Part shown: piece by piece, positions 44,778-55,597 of the stretch | Layout: every line of letters begins with the position of its first letter | Numbering within the stretch: the stretch's first letter is position 1 | NCBI GenBank assembly: GCA_910584265.1 | Contig: CAJTZE010000008.1 | Location: forward strand, 16,116 to 80,115 | Source of the DNA: an uncultured Dorea sp. | GTDB lineage: Bacteria > Bacillota > Clostridia > Lachnospirales > Lachnospiraceae | DNA length: 64,000 bases | Direction of reading: 5' to 3' | Notes under the pieces: generated by a model | Told to the model about the DNA's origin: nothing | The model's database searches: none | The model's input: the letters and a program-made list of their open reading frames with translations, nothing else | Position numbers and translations under genes: made by a program

Positions 44778-45656
44778 ATGCAGGGAAAGATTGTAAAGGG
44801 TATTGCCGGATTCTACTATGTCCACATAGCAGAATTCGGTATTTACGAATGTAAGGCCAAGGGAATATTCCGAAAAGAGGGGAAGAAGCCCCTTGTGGGG
44901 GATCATGTAGAGATTGCTATTTTAAGTGAAGAGGAGAAAGAGGGGAGCATCCAGGCAATTCTTCCGCGGAGGAATGAGCTTGTCCGGCCGGCGGTCTCGA
45001 ATGTGGATCAGGCTCTGGTGGTATTTGCGGTGCAGAAGCCGAAGCCTCATTTGAATCTTCTGGACCGGTTTCTGATTATGATGGAGCGGAAGGAGATTCC
45101 GGTTATTTTATGCTTTAATAAGCTGGATATTGCCGCAGAGGAAGATCTGGACAGGCTGCGGGATATTTATCAGCCCGCCGGATATCAGCTGGTATTTATC
45201 AGCGCCCGTCTTAAGAAGCATATGGATGAGATCAGGGCGCTTCTAAAGGGAAAAACTACTACCGTTGCAGGACCCTCCGGCGTGGGGAAATCTTCTCTCA
45301 TTAACTGCCTTCAGGGAGAGGTGGAGATGGAGACGGGAGACATCAGCAGGAAGATAGACCGGGGAAGACATACCACGAGACATTCGGAACTGATCACAGT
45401 TGACGAAGATACGTATATTATGGATACGCCGGGCTTTAGCTCTCTTTATACGGAGGGTTCTGTGGAGGAAGAACTGAAATACTGTTTTCCTGAATTTGCG
45501 CCCTGTGAGGGGAAATGTAAGTTTCATGGATGCAGCCATGTCCATGAGCCGGACTGTGCAGTGAAGCAGGCAGTTTCAGAGGGCAGGATCCATGAGGTAA
45601 GATACCAGAGTTATCTGGAGTTATATAAAGAAATAAAAGAAAAAAGGAGATTTTGA
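44778..45656 (+). CDS. rsgA: Ribosome small-subunit GTPase RsgA
   Basis: This 292-residue circularly permuted GTPase helps mature the 30S subunit. An N-terminal OB fold spans about 1-70. The G motifs come in permuted order: NKLD near residue 114, Walker A GPSGVGKSSL near 166, then DTPGF near 215. A C-terminal zinc knuckle (CEGKCKFHGCSHVHEPDC) begins near 240. The prkC-rsgA-rpe-thiN order is standard in Firmicutes. The start is 3 bases after the prkC stop. Confidence 0.97.
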   Translation: MQGKIVKGIAGFYYVHIAEFGIYECKAKGIFRKEGKKPLVGDHVEIAILSEEEKEGSIQAILPRRNELVRPAVSNVDQALVVFAVQKPKPHLNLLDRFLIMMERKEIPVILCFNKLDIAAEEDLDRLRDIYQPAGYQLVFISARLKKHMDEIRALLKGKTTTVAGPSGVGKSSLINCLQGEVEMETGDISRKIDRGRHTTRHSELITVDEDTYIMDTPGFSSLYTEGSVEEELKYCFPEFAPCEGKCKFHGCSHVHEPDCAVKQAVSEGRIHEVRYQSYLELYKEIKEKRRF

Positions 45657-45658
45657 CC

Positions 45659-46321
45659 ATGAAGTACGTGATTGCACCTTCGATTCTTTCGGCAGATTTT
45701 ACCCAGCTTGGCAGCGATATCAGGCAGACAGAGGATAACGGGGCGGCATTTCTGCATTTTGATGTGATGGACGGAATGTTTGTTCCTAACATTTCTTTCG
45801 GGATCCCGGTTATGAAGTCCATAAGAAAAGCAACCAGACAGATCATGGACGCGCATCTGATGGTACAGGATCCGATCCGCTATGTGGAGGCATTTAAGGA
45901 TGCGGGAGCGGATTTGATCACGGTGCATTATGAGGCCTGCCCGGATGTGAGAAAGACTCTGGTTAAGATCAAGGATATGGGGATCAGGGCGGGGCTTTCT
46001 ATCTGTCCGGATACGCCGGCGGAGGCAGTGAGGGAGTATCTGGAGATTGTAGATATGATTCTGATCATGTCGGTCTATCCGGGAGCCGGAGGACAGAAGT
46101 TTATTCCGGAATCCTTAGACAGGCTCCGGGACGTGCGGCGGATGATCACGGAAGCGGACCGGGACATCGACCTGCAGGTGGACGGCGGCGTTAATCTGGA
46201 TAATATGCGGGAAATTATAGACGCAGGGGCAAATGTGCTTGTTGCAGGCTCCGCTGTGTTCGGCGGAGACATTGGGGAAAACGTCAGAAAATGTATGGAG
46301 ATATTCGGAGAATATGAGTAA
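45659..46321 (+). CDS. rpe: Ribulose-phosphate 3-epimerase
   Basis: This 220-residue TIM-barrel enzyme interconverts ribulose 5-phosphate and xylulose 5-phosphate in the pentose phosphate pathway. Motifs are APSILSADF near residue 5, HFDVMDGMFVPNISFG near 34 with metal and catalytic residues, HLMVQDP near 65, and VDGGVN near 177 with the second catalytic Asp. The start at 45659 has AAAAAGGAG upstream, two bases after rsgA. It overlaps the next gene by 8 bases. Confidence 0.98.
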   Translation: MKYVIAPSILSADFTQLGSDIRQTEDNGAAFLHFDVMDGMFVPNISFGIPVMKSIRKATRQIMDAHLMVQDPIRYVEAFKDAGADLITVHYEACPDVRKTLVKIKDMGIRAGLSICPDTPAEAVREYLEIVDMILIMSVYPGAGGQKFIPESLDRLRDVRRMITEADRDIDLQVDGGVNLDNMREIIDAGANVLVAGSAVFGGDIGENVRKCMEIFGEYE

Positions 46322-46979
46322 GAATGCAGTAATTATAAGCGGCGGAACCCTGGACGAGGAGCTGGCGTTTAGTGTGCTGGATGGATTGGACAACCCGTGT
46401 ATTATCGGGGTAGACAGGGGCGTAGAGTTTTTATACAGGCATGGTATCCGCCCAAGCTACATGGTAGGTGATTTTGACAGCCTTCCGGAGGAGATTGTCC
46501 TGTATTATAAGCAGAGAGGAGATGTGCCTATCCGGGCCTATAATCCGGTGAAGGATGCCTCTGACACAGAGATAGCGGTCCGGCTCGGGGTAACCCTGGG
46601 CTGTGAGCAGATGACGATCCTCGGCGCTACCGGAGGAAGGATCGACCATATGTGGGCAAATGTACAGAGTTTGATGATTCCCTTTAAGGCGGGAGCGGAG
46701 GCGGTGATAATAGATCCGCAGAACCGGATCCGTCTGATCGGGGGGGAGACCCATCTGCTTAGGGAGCAGGCATACGGGCCTTATTTCAGCGTATTTCCCT
46801 TGGCTGAGACCGTCAGGAATTTTAATATCCGCGGGGCAAAGTACCCTCTGCGGAATCATACACTCGTGCCCTGTGACAGCCTGTGTGTAAGTAATGAATT
46901 TGCGGAGGATGAGGTTGTCATTGATTTCTCCTGCGGGACTGTTATTCTGATGGAAACACGTGACAGGGGTGTTTCATAG
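46314..46979 (+). CDS. thiN: Thiamine pyrophosphokinase
   Basis: This 221-residue enzyme transfers pyrophosphate from ATP to thiamine, making the cofactor that NifJ and transketolase need. It has GVDRGVEFLYRHGIRPSYMVGDFDS around residue 28-52 (read as GVDRGVEFLYRHGI then RPSYMVGDFDS), KDASDTEIAV near 80 and GATGGRIDHMWANV near 104. The start at 46314 overlaps rpe and has CGGAGAA just upstream. It is the last gene of the long operon, and the next promoter lies within its 3' end. Confidence 0.94.
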   Translation: MSKNAVIISGGTLDEELAFSVLDGLDNPCIIGVDRGVEFLYRHGIRPSYMVGDFDSLPEEIVLYYKQRGDVPIRAYNPVKDASDTEIAVRLGVTLGCEQMTILGATGGRIDHMWANVQSLMIPFKAGAEAVIIDPQNRIRLIGGETHLLREQAYGPYFSVFPLAETVRNFNIRGAKYPLRNHTLVPCDSLCVSNEFAEDEVVIDFSCGTVILMETRDRGVS

Positions 46980-46988
46980 TGCTATAAT
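46960..46988 (+). promoter_or_regulatory. Promoter of ychF-lgt
   Basis: GTGACA at 46960-46965 and TATAAT at 46983-46988 are 17 bases apart. The -35 element lies inside the last codons of thiN. Confidence 0.72.
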
Positions 46989-47037
46989 GGGACACGCAGT
47001 ATGCTTAAGAAGAATGAGAGAAAGGAATGTAGGATAG

Positions 47038-48138
<1,101 letters not shown>

Positions 48139-48167
48139 GAAAAGGACGCGGAAAGGAAGAAGACAAC

Positions 48168-49130
48168 ATGCATAAGACAATTGACTTTCCGAATCTTGGG
48201 ATTCATCTTAAGAATGTTGGGAAAGCGGTCTCTGTTTTTGGTTTTGATATAGCTTTTTACGGGATTATTATCGGTATCGGTATCCTGGCTGGTATTTTTA
48301 TGGCAATGCTGCGCGCAAAACGGACAAAGCAGAACCCGGAGGTTTATATTGATCTGGCGATCTATGCGGTGATCTTTGGGATCCTGGGTGCAAGGATTTA
48401 CTATGTGGTGTTTTCCTGGAGCATGTATAAGGATGATCTGCTCAGTATTCTGAATATCCGGCAGGGAGGCCTGGCAATCTATGGAGGAGTGATCGCCGCG
48501 GTGATCACCGTATTCGTGTTTGCCAAGAGGAGGAAGCTTCCGGCAGGACAGCTTTTGGATACGGCCTGCTTCGGGCTTGTGCTGGGACAGGCAGTCGGGC
48601 GCTGGGGGAATTTCTTTAACCGGGAAGCCTTTGGAGAGTATACTAATGGATTATTTGCCATGAAATTGCCGCTGGACGCGGTGAGGAGTTCGGATGTGAC
48701 GCAGCTGATGCGGGATCATATGGAGATGACTGACGGAGTGGGATATATCCAGGTGCATCCCACATTTCTGTATGAGTCTGTCTGGTGTCTGCTGGTGCTG
48801 GTGTTTATGCTGTTTTACAGCATGAGACAGATGTTTAAGGGAGAACTGTTCCTTGTGTATCTGGCAGGGTATGGATTTGGAAGATTCTGGATCGAGGGAC
48901 TGAGGACCGACCAGCTTCTCCTGCCGGGAATCGGATTGGCGGTATCCAGAGTGCTGGCAGGCGTGCTCGTAGTATTTTCTGTTATCATAATTGTGAAGAC
49001 AAGAAAGAGCATTGAGCGCAGAAGGAGGATGCACAGACGCAGAAAGCCGAGGGAACGGCTGTCGGAGCAATCCGGGACAGCGGAAGAGCCGGAGGAGATG
49101 GATATTGATTTGGATGATTTCATAGATTAA
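48168..49130 (+). CDS. lgt: Prolipoprotein diacylglyceryl transferase
   Basis: This 320-residue membrane enzyme attaches diacylglycerol to the lipobox Cys of prolipoproteins, such as the one at 32804. Motifs are GARIYYVVFSW near residue 65, GRWGNFFNREAFGEYT near 144 and HPTFLYESVW near 196. Seven membrane segments can be placed. The C-terminus carries an extra basic then acidic tail of about 45 residues (RRRRMHRRRKPRERL ... EEMDIDLDDF), longer than in Bacillus. It is followed directly by a terminator. Confidence 0.96.
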   Translation: MHKTIDFPNLGIHLKNVGKAVSVFGFDIAFYGIIIGIGILAGIFMAMLRAKRTKQNPEVYIDLAIYAVIFGILGARIYYVVFSWSMYKDDLLSILNIRQGGLAIYGGVIAAVITVFVFAKRRKLPAGQLLDTACFGLVLGQAVGRWGNFFNREAFGEYTNGLFAMKLPLDAVRSSDVTQLMRDHMEMTDGVGYIQVHPTFLYESVWCLLVLVFMLFYSMRQMFKGELFLVYLAGYGFGRFWIEGLRTDQLLLPGIGLAVSRVLAGVLVVFSVIIIVKTRKSIERRRRMHRRRKPRERLSEQSGTAEEPEEMDIDLDDFID

Positions 49131-49136
49131 GTGAGA

Positions 49137-49165
49137 AAAGACTGCGTAAACGCGCGGTCTTTTTG
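49137..49165 (+). terminator. Intrinsic terminator after lgt
   Basis: AAAGACTGCG and CGCGGTCTTT form a 10-bp stem with a 6-base loop, running into TTTTTG. Confidence 0.85.
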
Positions 49166-49222
49166 TTTCGCAGACAGGCAGAAATGTACGGGAAAAGGAA
49201 CAAAAAATAGCAGGTTAATGAC

Positions 49223-49251
49223 TGGACTTTTTATAGGTCAGGGACTATAAT
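49223..49251 (+). promoter_or_regulatory. Promoter of nifJ
   Basis: TGGACT at 49223-49228 and TATAAT at 49246-49251 are 17 bases apart. The transcript would have a leader of about 110 bases with a TATACCC/GGGTATA hairpin near 49274-49293. No terminator is seen in the leader. Confidence 0.65.
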
Positions 49252-49368
49252 AATTACATACGTCGAAAATTCTATATACCCTTTTGGGGGTATACCGGAG
49301 TGCAGAGTCTTTTGGGACAGGCACGCCGGAAAGTATAACATTTTCAAATTTAAGGAGGAACAAGAAAA

Positions 49369-52300
49369 ATGGCGAGAAAAATGAAGACCATGGATGGTAA
49401 TCATGCGGCGGCTCATGCTTCATATGCTTACACGGATGTTGCGGCGATTTACCCGATTACACCATCATCTGTTATGGCAGAGGCTACAGACGAGTGGGCA
49501 ACCCAGGGAAGAAAGAATATCTTTGGCCGGGAAGTACAGGTTACGGAGATGCAGTCAGAGGCAGGAGCGGCAGGTACTGTTCACGGCTCACTGGCAGCAG
49601 GAGCTTTGACTACTACATACACAGCTTCACAGGGTCTGCTTCTCATGATTCCAAACCTTTACAAGGTTGCAGGCGAGCAGCTTCCGGGCGTATTTAACGT
49701 ATCTGCACGTGCTCTTGCGAGCCATGCATTATCTATTTTTGGCGACCACTCAGATGTATATGCATGCCGTCAGACGGGCTGCGCTATGCTCTGCGAGTCC
49801 AGTGTACAGGAGGTTATGGACCTGACACCGGTTGCTCATTGTGCGGCAATTAAAGGACGTGTTCCATTTATTAACTTCTTTGACGGTTTCCGTACCTCTC
49901 ATGAGATCCAGAAGATTGAGACCTGGGATTATGATGATCTGAAGGAGATCGTAGATATGGATGCGATCGATGCATTCAGAAAGCATGCATTGAACCCGAA
50001 TCATCCATGCCAGAGGGGTTCTGCTCAGAATCCGGACATCTTCTTCCAGGCAAGAGAGGCATGTAATCCATATTACGATGCACTGCCGGCTATTGTCCAG
50101 GAGTACATGGACAAGGTTAACGCTAAGATCGGCACAGACTATAAGCTGTTTAATTATTATGGCGCAGCTGATGCAGAGAGAGTTATCGTTGCTATGGGCT
50201 CTGTCTGCGACACCATTGACGAGACGATCGATTATCTTATGGCAGCAGGCGAGAAGGTTGGTGTTGTTAAGGTACGTCTTTACAGACCGTTCAGCGCGTC
50301 CGCATTGATCGATGCAATTCCGGATACGGTTAAGACGATCAGCGTATTAGACAGAACAAAAGAGCCGGGAGCACTTGGCGAGCCGTTATATCTGGATGTT
50401 GTTGCCGCACTTAAGGGTTCTAAGTTCGATGCAGTTCCGATTCTTTCCGGACGTTACGGCTTAGGTTCTAAGGATACGACTCCGGCAGAGATCGCGGCAG
50501 TATTCAAGAACACAGAGAAGAAGGTATTTACGCTCGGCATTGTGGATGACGTTACGAACCTTTCTCTTGATTCAGGCAAACCGCTTATTACCACGCCGGA
50601 GGGAACGATCAACTGTAAGTTCTGGGGACTCGGAGCAGACGGTACCGTTGGAGCAAACAAGAACTCCATCAAGATCATCGGTGATAACACAGACATGTAT
50701 GCACAGGCATATTTTGATTATGACTCTAAGAAGTCCGGCGGTGTTACGATGTCCCACCTGCGTTTCGGAAAGAGCCCGATCAAGTCTACATACCTGATCC
50801 ACAAGGCAAACTTTGTGGCATGCCACAATCCTTCTTATGTGAATAAGTATAACATGGTTCAGGAGCTTGTGGACGGAGGAACCTTCCTTCTGAACTGCCC
50901 ATGGGATATGGAAGGCCTTGAGAAACATCTTCCGGGACAGGTAAAGGCATTTATCGCAAATCATGACATTAAGCTTTATACCATCGACGGTATTAAGATT
51001 GGTAAAGAGATCGGACTGGGCGGACGTATCAACACCGTTCTTCAGTCTGCATTCTTCAAGCTGGCCGCTATCATCCCGGAGGAAGAGGCGATCGATCTGA
51101 TGAAGAAGGCCGCTAAGGCTACCTACGGCAAGAAGGGTGACAAAATCGTACAGATGAACTACGACGCAATTGACGCAGGCGCTAAGCAGGTTGTTGCAGT
51201 AGAGGTTCCGGCAAGCTGGAAGGACTGCGAGGATGAAGGCCTGTTCACACCAGAGGTGAAGGGCGGCAGAGAAGACGTTGTTGCTTTTGTTAAGAATATT
51301 CAGTCCAAGGTAAATGCACAGGAGGGTAATTCACTTCCGGTATCTGCATTTACAGATTATGTAGATGGTACGACTCCATCCGGTTCTTCCGCATTCGAGA
51401 AGCGCGGTATCGCGGTTGACATTCCGGTATGGAAGGAAGAGAACTGTATCCAGTGTAACCGCTGTGCATATGTATGTCCTCATGCAGTTATCCGCCCGGC
51501 AGCTCTTACAGAAGAAGAGGCTGCTAAGGCTCCGGAGGGAATCAAGACGCTTGATATGATCGGTATGCCTGGCATGAAGTTTACCATGACGGTATCTGCT
51601 TATGACTGTACAGGCTGCGGTTCCTGTGCAAATGTGTGTCCTGGCAAGAAGGGCGAGAAGGCTCTTGTTATGGGCAATATGGAAGAAAATGCAGGCTCAC
51701 AGGTTTACTTTGATTTTGGAACAGAGATTCCGGTTAAGCCAGAGGTTGTTGCGAAGTTTAAAGAGAATACCGTTAAGGGAAGCCAGTTCAAACAGCCGCT
51801 CCTTGAGTTCTCAGGCGCATGTGCAGGCTGCGGCGAGACACCTTATGCGAAACTGATCACACAGCTGTTTGGAGACAGAATGTACATTGCCAATGCAACA
51901 GGATGCTCTTCTATCTGGGGCAACTCTTCACCGTCTACACCTTACACGGTAACTCCGGAAGGTAAGGGACCGGCATGGTGTAACTCACTGTTTGAGGATA
52001 ATGCTGAGTTCGGCTATGGTATGCTGTTAGCACAGAATGCCCTGAGAGAAGGATTGAAGGCTAAGGTTGAGCAGGTAGCGGCATTTGAGGAAGCATCCGA
52101 GGAAGTAAAGGCTGCATGCGGCGAGTGGCTTGATACCTACGGAAGCGGCGTTACCAACGGAACTGCTACAGACAAGCTGGTTGCGGCATTAGAGGGCTGC
52201 GATTGCGAGATCTGCCAGGATATCGTGAAGAATAAGGATTTCCTTGCTAAGAAGTCACAGTGGGTATTCGGCGGCGACGGATGGGCTTACGATATCGGCT

Positions 52301-52908
52301 TTGGTGGTGTTGACCATGTACTGGCAAGCGGTAAGGACATTAATGTAATGGTATTTGATACCGAGGTTTATTCAAACACAGGCGGACAGTCTTCTAAGGC
52401 TACCAAGACCGGTGCGATCGCTCAGTTTGCGGCAGGCGGTAAGGAGATCAAGAAGAAAGACCTGGCAAGCATTGCTATGAGCTATGGTTATGTATATGTT
52501 GCTCAGATTGCTATGGGCGCTGACTTCAACCAGACCGTTAAGGCAATTGCAGAGGCGGAAGCTTATCCGGGACCATCACTGATCATTGCTTACGCTCCAT
52601 GTATCAACCATGGTATTAAGAAGGGCATGAGCAAGGCTCAGACCGAGGAGCAGCTGGCAGTAGAGTGCGGTTACTGGAACAACTTCAGATACAATCCTGC
52701 GGCAGAGGGCGGCAAGTTCACTCTTGACAGCAAAGAGCCTAAGATGGAAGGCTACAAAGACTTCCTGAATGGAGAGGTGCGTTACAATGCACTTGCAAGA
52801 TTCAATCCTGAGAAGGCAGAAGTAATGTTCGCTCAGAACGAGAAGGAAGCTAAGGAGAGATATGAGTATCTGAAGAAGCTTGTAACTCTGTACGGAGCAG
52901 AAGACTAG
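49369..52908 (+). CDS. nifJ: Pyruvate:ferredoxin (flavodoxin) oxidoreductase
   Basis: This 1179-residue homodimeric enzyme turns pyruvate and CoA into acetyl-CoA, CO2 and reduced ferredoxin, the central step of anaerobic fermentation. Order: pyruvate-binding domain I from residue 1 (AAHASYAYTDVAAIYPITPSS, read as AAHASYAYTDVA plus AIYPITPSS), domain II, a gamma-like domain, then two [4Fe-4S] sites (CIQCNRCAYVCP near 686 and CTGCGSCANVCPG near 746). A TPP domain follows, with CAGCGETPY near 823 and GDGWAYDIGFGG near 968. AAGGAGG precedes the start. Synonymous codon choice differs from its neighbours (many GTT, GCT and CTT codons), typical of very high expression. Confidence 0.99.
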   Translation: MARKMKTMDGNHAAAHASYAYTDVAAIYPITPSSVMAEATDEWATQGRKNIFGREVQVTEMQSEAGAAGTVHGSLAAGALTTTYTASQGLLLMIPNLYKVAGEQLPGVFNVSARALASHALSIFGDHSDVYACRQTGCAMLCESSVQEVMDLTPVAHCAAIKGRVPFINFFDGFRTSHEIQKIETWDYDDLKEIVDMDAIDAFRKHALNPNHPCQRGSAQNPDIFFQAREACNPYYDALPAIVQEYMDKVNAKIGTDYKLFNYYGAADAERVIVAMGSVCDTIDETIDYLMAAGEKVGVVKVRLYRPFSASALIDAIPDTVKTISVLDRTKEPGALGEPLYLDVVAALKGSKFDAVPILSGRYGLGSKDTTPAEIAAVFKNTEKKVFTLGIVDDVTNLSLDSGKPLITTPEGTINCKFWGLGADGTVGANKNSIKIIGDNTDMYAQAYFDYDSKKSGGVTMSHLRFGKSPIKSTYLIHKANFVACHNPSYVNKYNMVQELVDGGTFLLNCPWDMEGLEKHLPGQVKAFIANHDIKLYTIDGIKIGKEIGLGGRINTVLQSAFFKLAAIIPEEEAIDLMKKAAKATYGKKGDKIVQMNYDAIDAGAKQVVAVEVPASWKDCEDEGLFTPEVKGGREDVVAFVKNIQSKVNAQEGNSLPVSAFTDYVDGTTPSGSSAFEKRGIAVDIPVWKEENCIQCNRCAYVCPHAVIRPAALTEEEAAKAPEGIKTLDMIGMPGMKFTMTVSAYDCTGCGSCANVCPGKKGEKALVMGNMEENAGSQVYFDFGTEIPVKPEVVAKFKENTVKGSQFKQPLLEFSGACAGCGETPYAKLITQLFGDRMYIANATGCSSIWGNSSPSTPYTVTPEGKGPAWCNSLFEDNAEFGYGMLLAQNALREGLKAKVEQVAAFEEASEEVKAACGEWLDTYGSGVTNGTATDKLVAALEGCDCEICQDIVKNKDFLAKKSQWVFGGDGWAYDIGFGGVDHVLASGKDINVMVFDTEVYSNTGGQSSKATKTGAIAQFAAGGKEIKKKDLASIAMSYGYVYVAQIAMGADFNQTVKAIAEAEAYPGPSLIIAYAPCINHGIKKGMSKAQTEEQLAVECGYWNNFRYNPAAEGGKFTLDSKEPKMEGYKDFLNGEVRYNALARFNPEKAEVMFAQNEKEAKERYEYLKKLVTLYGAED

Positions 52909-52949
52909 GAACACATAGCGGTATCAGGTCTTGAAGTAAATGAAAATCA

Positions 52950-52979
52950 GACCCGCTGGCGAAAGCCGGCGGGTCTTTT
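52950..52979 (+). terminator. Intrinsic terminator of nifJ
   Basis: GACCCGCTGGC and GCCGGCGGGTC form an 11-bp stem capped by a GAAA tetraloop, followed by TTTT. Confidence 0.93.
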
Positions 52980-52993
52980 AAAGAGGAAATAAG

Positions 52994-53902
52994 ATGCTTT
53001 TGTTACAACAAATGATCGTATTGTTTATTTATATGCTGCTGGGATATTATGGAAGCAGGAGGGGCGCGCTGGATGCGAAAGCAGGAAAAGTGCTGTCGTG
53101 GATCGTGATCAATCTTGCCAATCCGGCGCTGCTGCTTAATTCGGCTATCGGCGGCGATGGAAAGGCTTCCGGAAGGGAGCTGCTCAGTACAGCGGTCATA
53201 GCAGTGCTGATGTTTGCGGTGCTTTTGATACTGGCCTGGGCCGCGCCGATGGTGTTTCAGGCATCCGAAGATGAAAAAGGAATATATAAGTTGATGACAA
53301 CTTTTAATAATATAGGTTTTATGGGATTTCCAGTGATCGCGGCTGTATATGGAAGCGGAGCCCTGCTGTATGCCGCTATTTTTACGCTTCCATTTAATGT
53401 GCTGATCTACACTTACGGCATTGCCATGGTCAGGGGAAAGGATGCAGGGGGATTTCAGTGGAAGAGCATCTTTAATATAGGAGTGATTTCTTGTTTGGCC
53501 GCGGTTGTGTTATATCTGTCATCTGTGCCGGTTCCTGAGTCTGTGAAAACGGCAGTCAGCGGCTTAAGCGGACTGACAGGCCCTTTGAGCATGATGGTCA
53601 TTGGAATATCCCTGTCTTCCATCCGTTTGAAGGAACTGTTTCTGGATAAGAAGCTATTGTCCTATGCGGCGGTGAAGCTTCTGGTGATTCCTATCATCGG
53701 AACACTGATCATCCGGCAGTTTGCTGCCAATGAGCTGCTGACAGCTGTGTGCATGATCATGCTTGCAACACCGGCGGCAAGCATGACAGTTATGCTGGCA
53801 GGGCAGTATGACTGCAATGTGGAGCTGGCATCCAAAGGCGTGGCGATTACGACAATTCTGTCTGTGATCACGATACCGATCGTCTCGTGGGTTGTGTTGT
53901 AG
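52994..53902 (+). CDS. AEC-family (auxin efflux carrier-type) transporter
   Basis: This 302-residue membrane protein has about ten hydrophobic segments in two five-segment halves. VINLANPALLLNS near residue 38 and the FNNIGFMGFPVIAAVYG segment near 105 are family hallmarks, and TPAASMTVMLAGQY near 258 comes from the second half. Bacterial members export or import malate, malonate or other small acids. Just after nifJ, it might move a fermentation acid, but this is inference. The start at 52994 has AGAGGAAAT upstream. Confidence 0.9.
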   Translation: MLLLQQMIVLFIYMLLGYYGSRRGALDAKAGKVLSWIVINLANPALLLNSAIGGDGKASGRELLSTAVIAVLMFAVLLILAWAAPMVFQASEDEKGIYKLMTTFNNIGFMGFPVIAAVYGSGALLYAAIFTLPFNVLIYTYGIAMVRGKDAGGFQWKSIFNIGVISCLAAVVLYLSSVPVPESVKTAVSGLSGLTGPLSMMVIGISLSSIRLKELFLDKKLLSYAAVKLLVIPIIGTLIIRQFAANELLTAVCMIMLATPAASMTVMLAGQYDCNVELASKGVAITTILSVITIPIVSWVVL

Positions 53903-53952
53903 AACGGGGCTTAGGAGTAAAATATAGAAAGATAGAAGGAAAGGTTTGAAAA

Positions 53953-54756
53953 ATGAGCAGAAAACCATTAGAAGAAATGAAGACGGCCGGAAGGATACTC
54001 CGGGAAACGGAAAGCTTGTATGTAATTATGTCGGACAGTACCAGACTGCCCTTCGTGGTGTGCGATGCAGAGACCTATGATGATGAAATTCTGGTATTTG
54101 ACAATCAGGAGTCGGCGCAGAATACTGTGGATACCCTGACAGGAGAGGGATACCTTGTACGGAGCATGATGCTTCCAGTGGACAAACGGCTGGCCTTTTT
54201 CTCCAGTCTGTTTTCCATCGGGGTAAATGCTGTCATGCTGGATAAGGGGATGGAAAAACAATGCGGCCTGGAGCTTACGCAGTTCATTACCAGACCTGAG
54301 GTGCCGAGATTTTCTGCAGAGGCGGCAAGACAGCTTAAAACAAATAAAAGTACCGGACTTCTGGTGGAAAATCCGGAATTTCATTTGACGGCGGTTTATT
54401 ATATCCAGAAGGTAAGAAACCGGAAGGCAGAGCGGTATCAGAAAGAAGCCGGTGAGCTTCACGAGGAGATGATGGCCCACTACCGGAAAGGGTACTATCT
54501 TGCGGCAAGGCTTGAGGACGGCGGGATACCGGTTCTGAAAAAGAAAGAGGGACTGGGGATGCAGCCTTTATTTACAGATATACAGGAGTTTTCAAAATTT
54601 CAGCGGGCGAATGCAGGCATGAAGCTTCAGAATCTGATCGTATCAGAGAAGGATTTCTTGAAGATCATGGTAAAGGAGGCATCCGGAATCATCATCAATC
54701 CTTTTGGGATAAGTCTGGTGCTCCAGGTGAAGAGGAATCCCGCCGGGCGGGCCTAA
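53953..54756 (+). CDS. SseB-family protein of unknown function
   Basis: This 267-residue soluble protein has an N-terminal half (about 1-115) with an alpha/beta pattern and no motif I recognise. The C-terminal part resembles the SseB N-terminal domain, with GMQPLFTDIQEFSKF near residue 203 and GIIINPFGISLVL near 245. The family's role is unclear. It starts 50 bases after the AEC transporter gene, with AAGGAAAGG upstream, and may be co-transcribed with it. Confidence 0.68.
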   Translation: MSRKPLEEMKTAGRILRETESLYVIMSDSTRLPFVVCDAETYDDEILVFDNQESAQNTVDTLTGEGYLVRSMMLPVDKRLAFFSSLFSIGVNAVMLDKGMEKQCGLELTQFITRPEVPRFSAEAARQLKTNKSTGLLVENPEFHLTAVYYIQKVRNRKAERYQKEAGELHEEMMAHYRKGYYLAARLEDGGIPVLKKKEGLGMQPLFTDIQEFSKFQRANAGMKLQNLIVSEKDFLKIMVKEASGIIINPFGISLVLQVKRNPAGRA

Positions 54757-54800
54757 AATTTAAGATTTCATGAAGAATTCTAAAGAATCGAGAAGGATTA

Positions 54801-54829
54801 TTGAGAATCTGTAAATATACTGCTATACT
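54801..54829 (+). promoter_or_regulatory. Promoter of the PAP2-pssA-psd group
   Basis: TTGAGA at 54801-54806 and TATACT at 54824-54829 are 17 bases apart, 46 bases before the PAP2 gene. Confidence 0.7.
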
Positions 54830-54874
54830 TTATTTCATGGAAAACTTACTTGAAGATGACAGCAGGGAATAAAT

Positions 54875-55558
54875 ATGGATAAAAAGCAGAGAATACCGGC
54901 TGGGGTGATTCCGGGATATAGTTTATTTCCTATCACTCTGGCTATACTATTGAATCAGACAGCATACTATGGAAGCAGGATCATTGCAGGAGAATGGCAT
55001 CACTATAATCTGGAGACCAGACTGGATCTTAGTATTCCATTCTGGCCGCCGGCAGTATCGGTTTATTTTGGAAGCTATTTGTTCTGGGCGGCCAGCTATA
55101 TTCTGCTTGCAAGGCAGGAAAAGAAAGAAGTTTATCATTTTTTCTTTAGCTTGGCATTGTCGAAAATTGTCTGTATGGCTTTTTTTCTGCTGCTGCCCAC
55201 AACAAATACCCGTCCGGCCGTGGAGCTGGAGGGCTTTTGGAATCAAATGATGATCTTTTTGTATTCTGCTGATGCGGCAGACAATCTTTTTCCGTCCATA
55301 CACTGTCTGGAGAGCTGGCTCTGCTTTGCAGGGATACGGAACAGGCGGGGAACGTCTCTGCGGCTTCAGGTATTTTCCGGTGTGGCTGCAGTTTTGATCT
55401 GTGCTTCCACACTGCTTACGAAGCAGCATGTGATCATCGATGTGATTGGCGGTGTCGCTCTGGCGGAGCTGTGCTTTTATCTGGGGAAAGGGAAGCAGGC
55501 TTTAAATATATATGGGAAATGCATGGATAAAATAAATACAAAAGTACTAAGATTGTAA
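54875..55558 (+). CDS. PAP2-family membrane phosphatase-like protein
   Basis: This 227-residue protein has six hydrophobic segments. PAP2 motifs 2 and 3 are present: FPSIHCLES near residue 144, and STLLTKQHVIID near 183 with the Ser-x6-His-x3-Asp spacing. Motif 1 is reduced to TNTRP near 111. It may dephosphorylate a lipid phosphate such as phosphatidic acid or undecaprenyl pyrophosphate at the membrane. It heads a group with pssA and psd, so a phospholipid role is the simplest reading. Confidence 0.87.
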   Translation: MDKKQRIPAGVIPGYSLFPITLAILLNQTAYYGSRIIAGEWHHYNLETRLDLSIPFWPPAVSVYFGSYLFWAASYILLARQEKKEVYHFFFSLALSKIVCMAFFLLLPTTNTRPAVELEGFWNQMMIFLYSADAADNLFPSIHCLESWLCFAGIRNRRGTSLRLQVFSGVAAVLICASTLLTKQHVIIDVIGGVALAELCFYLGKGKQALNIYGKCMDKINTKVLRL

Positions 55559-55597
55559 AATATGGTACAAGGTATGATGAGAATTGGGGGACTTAAG

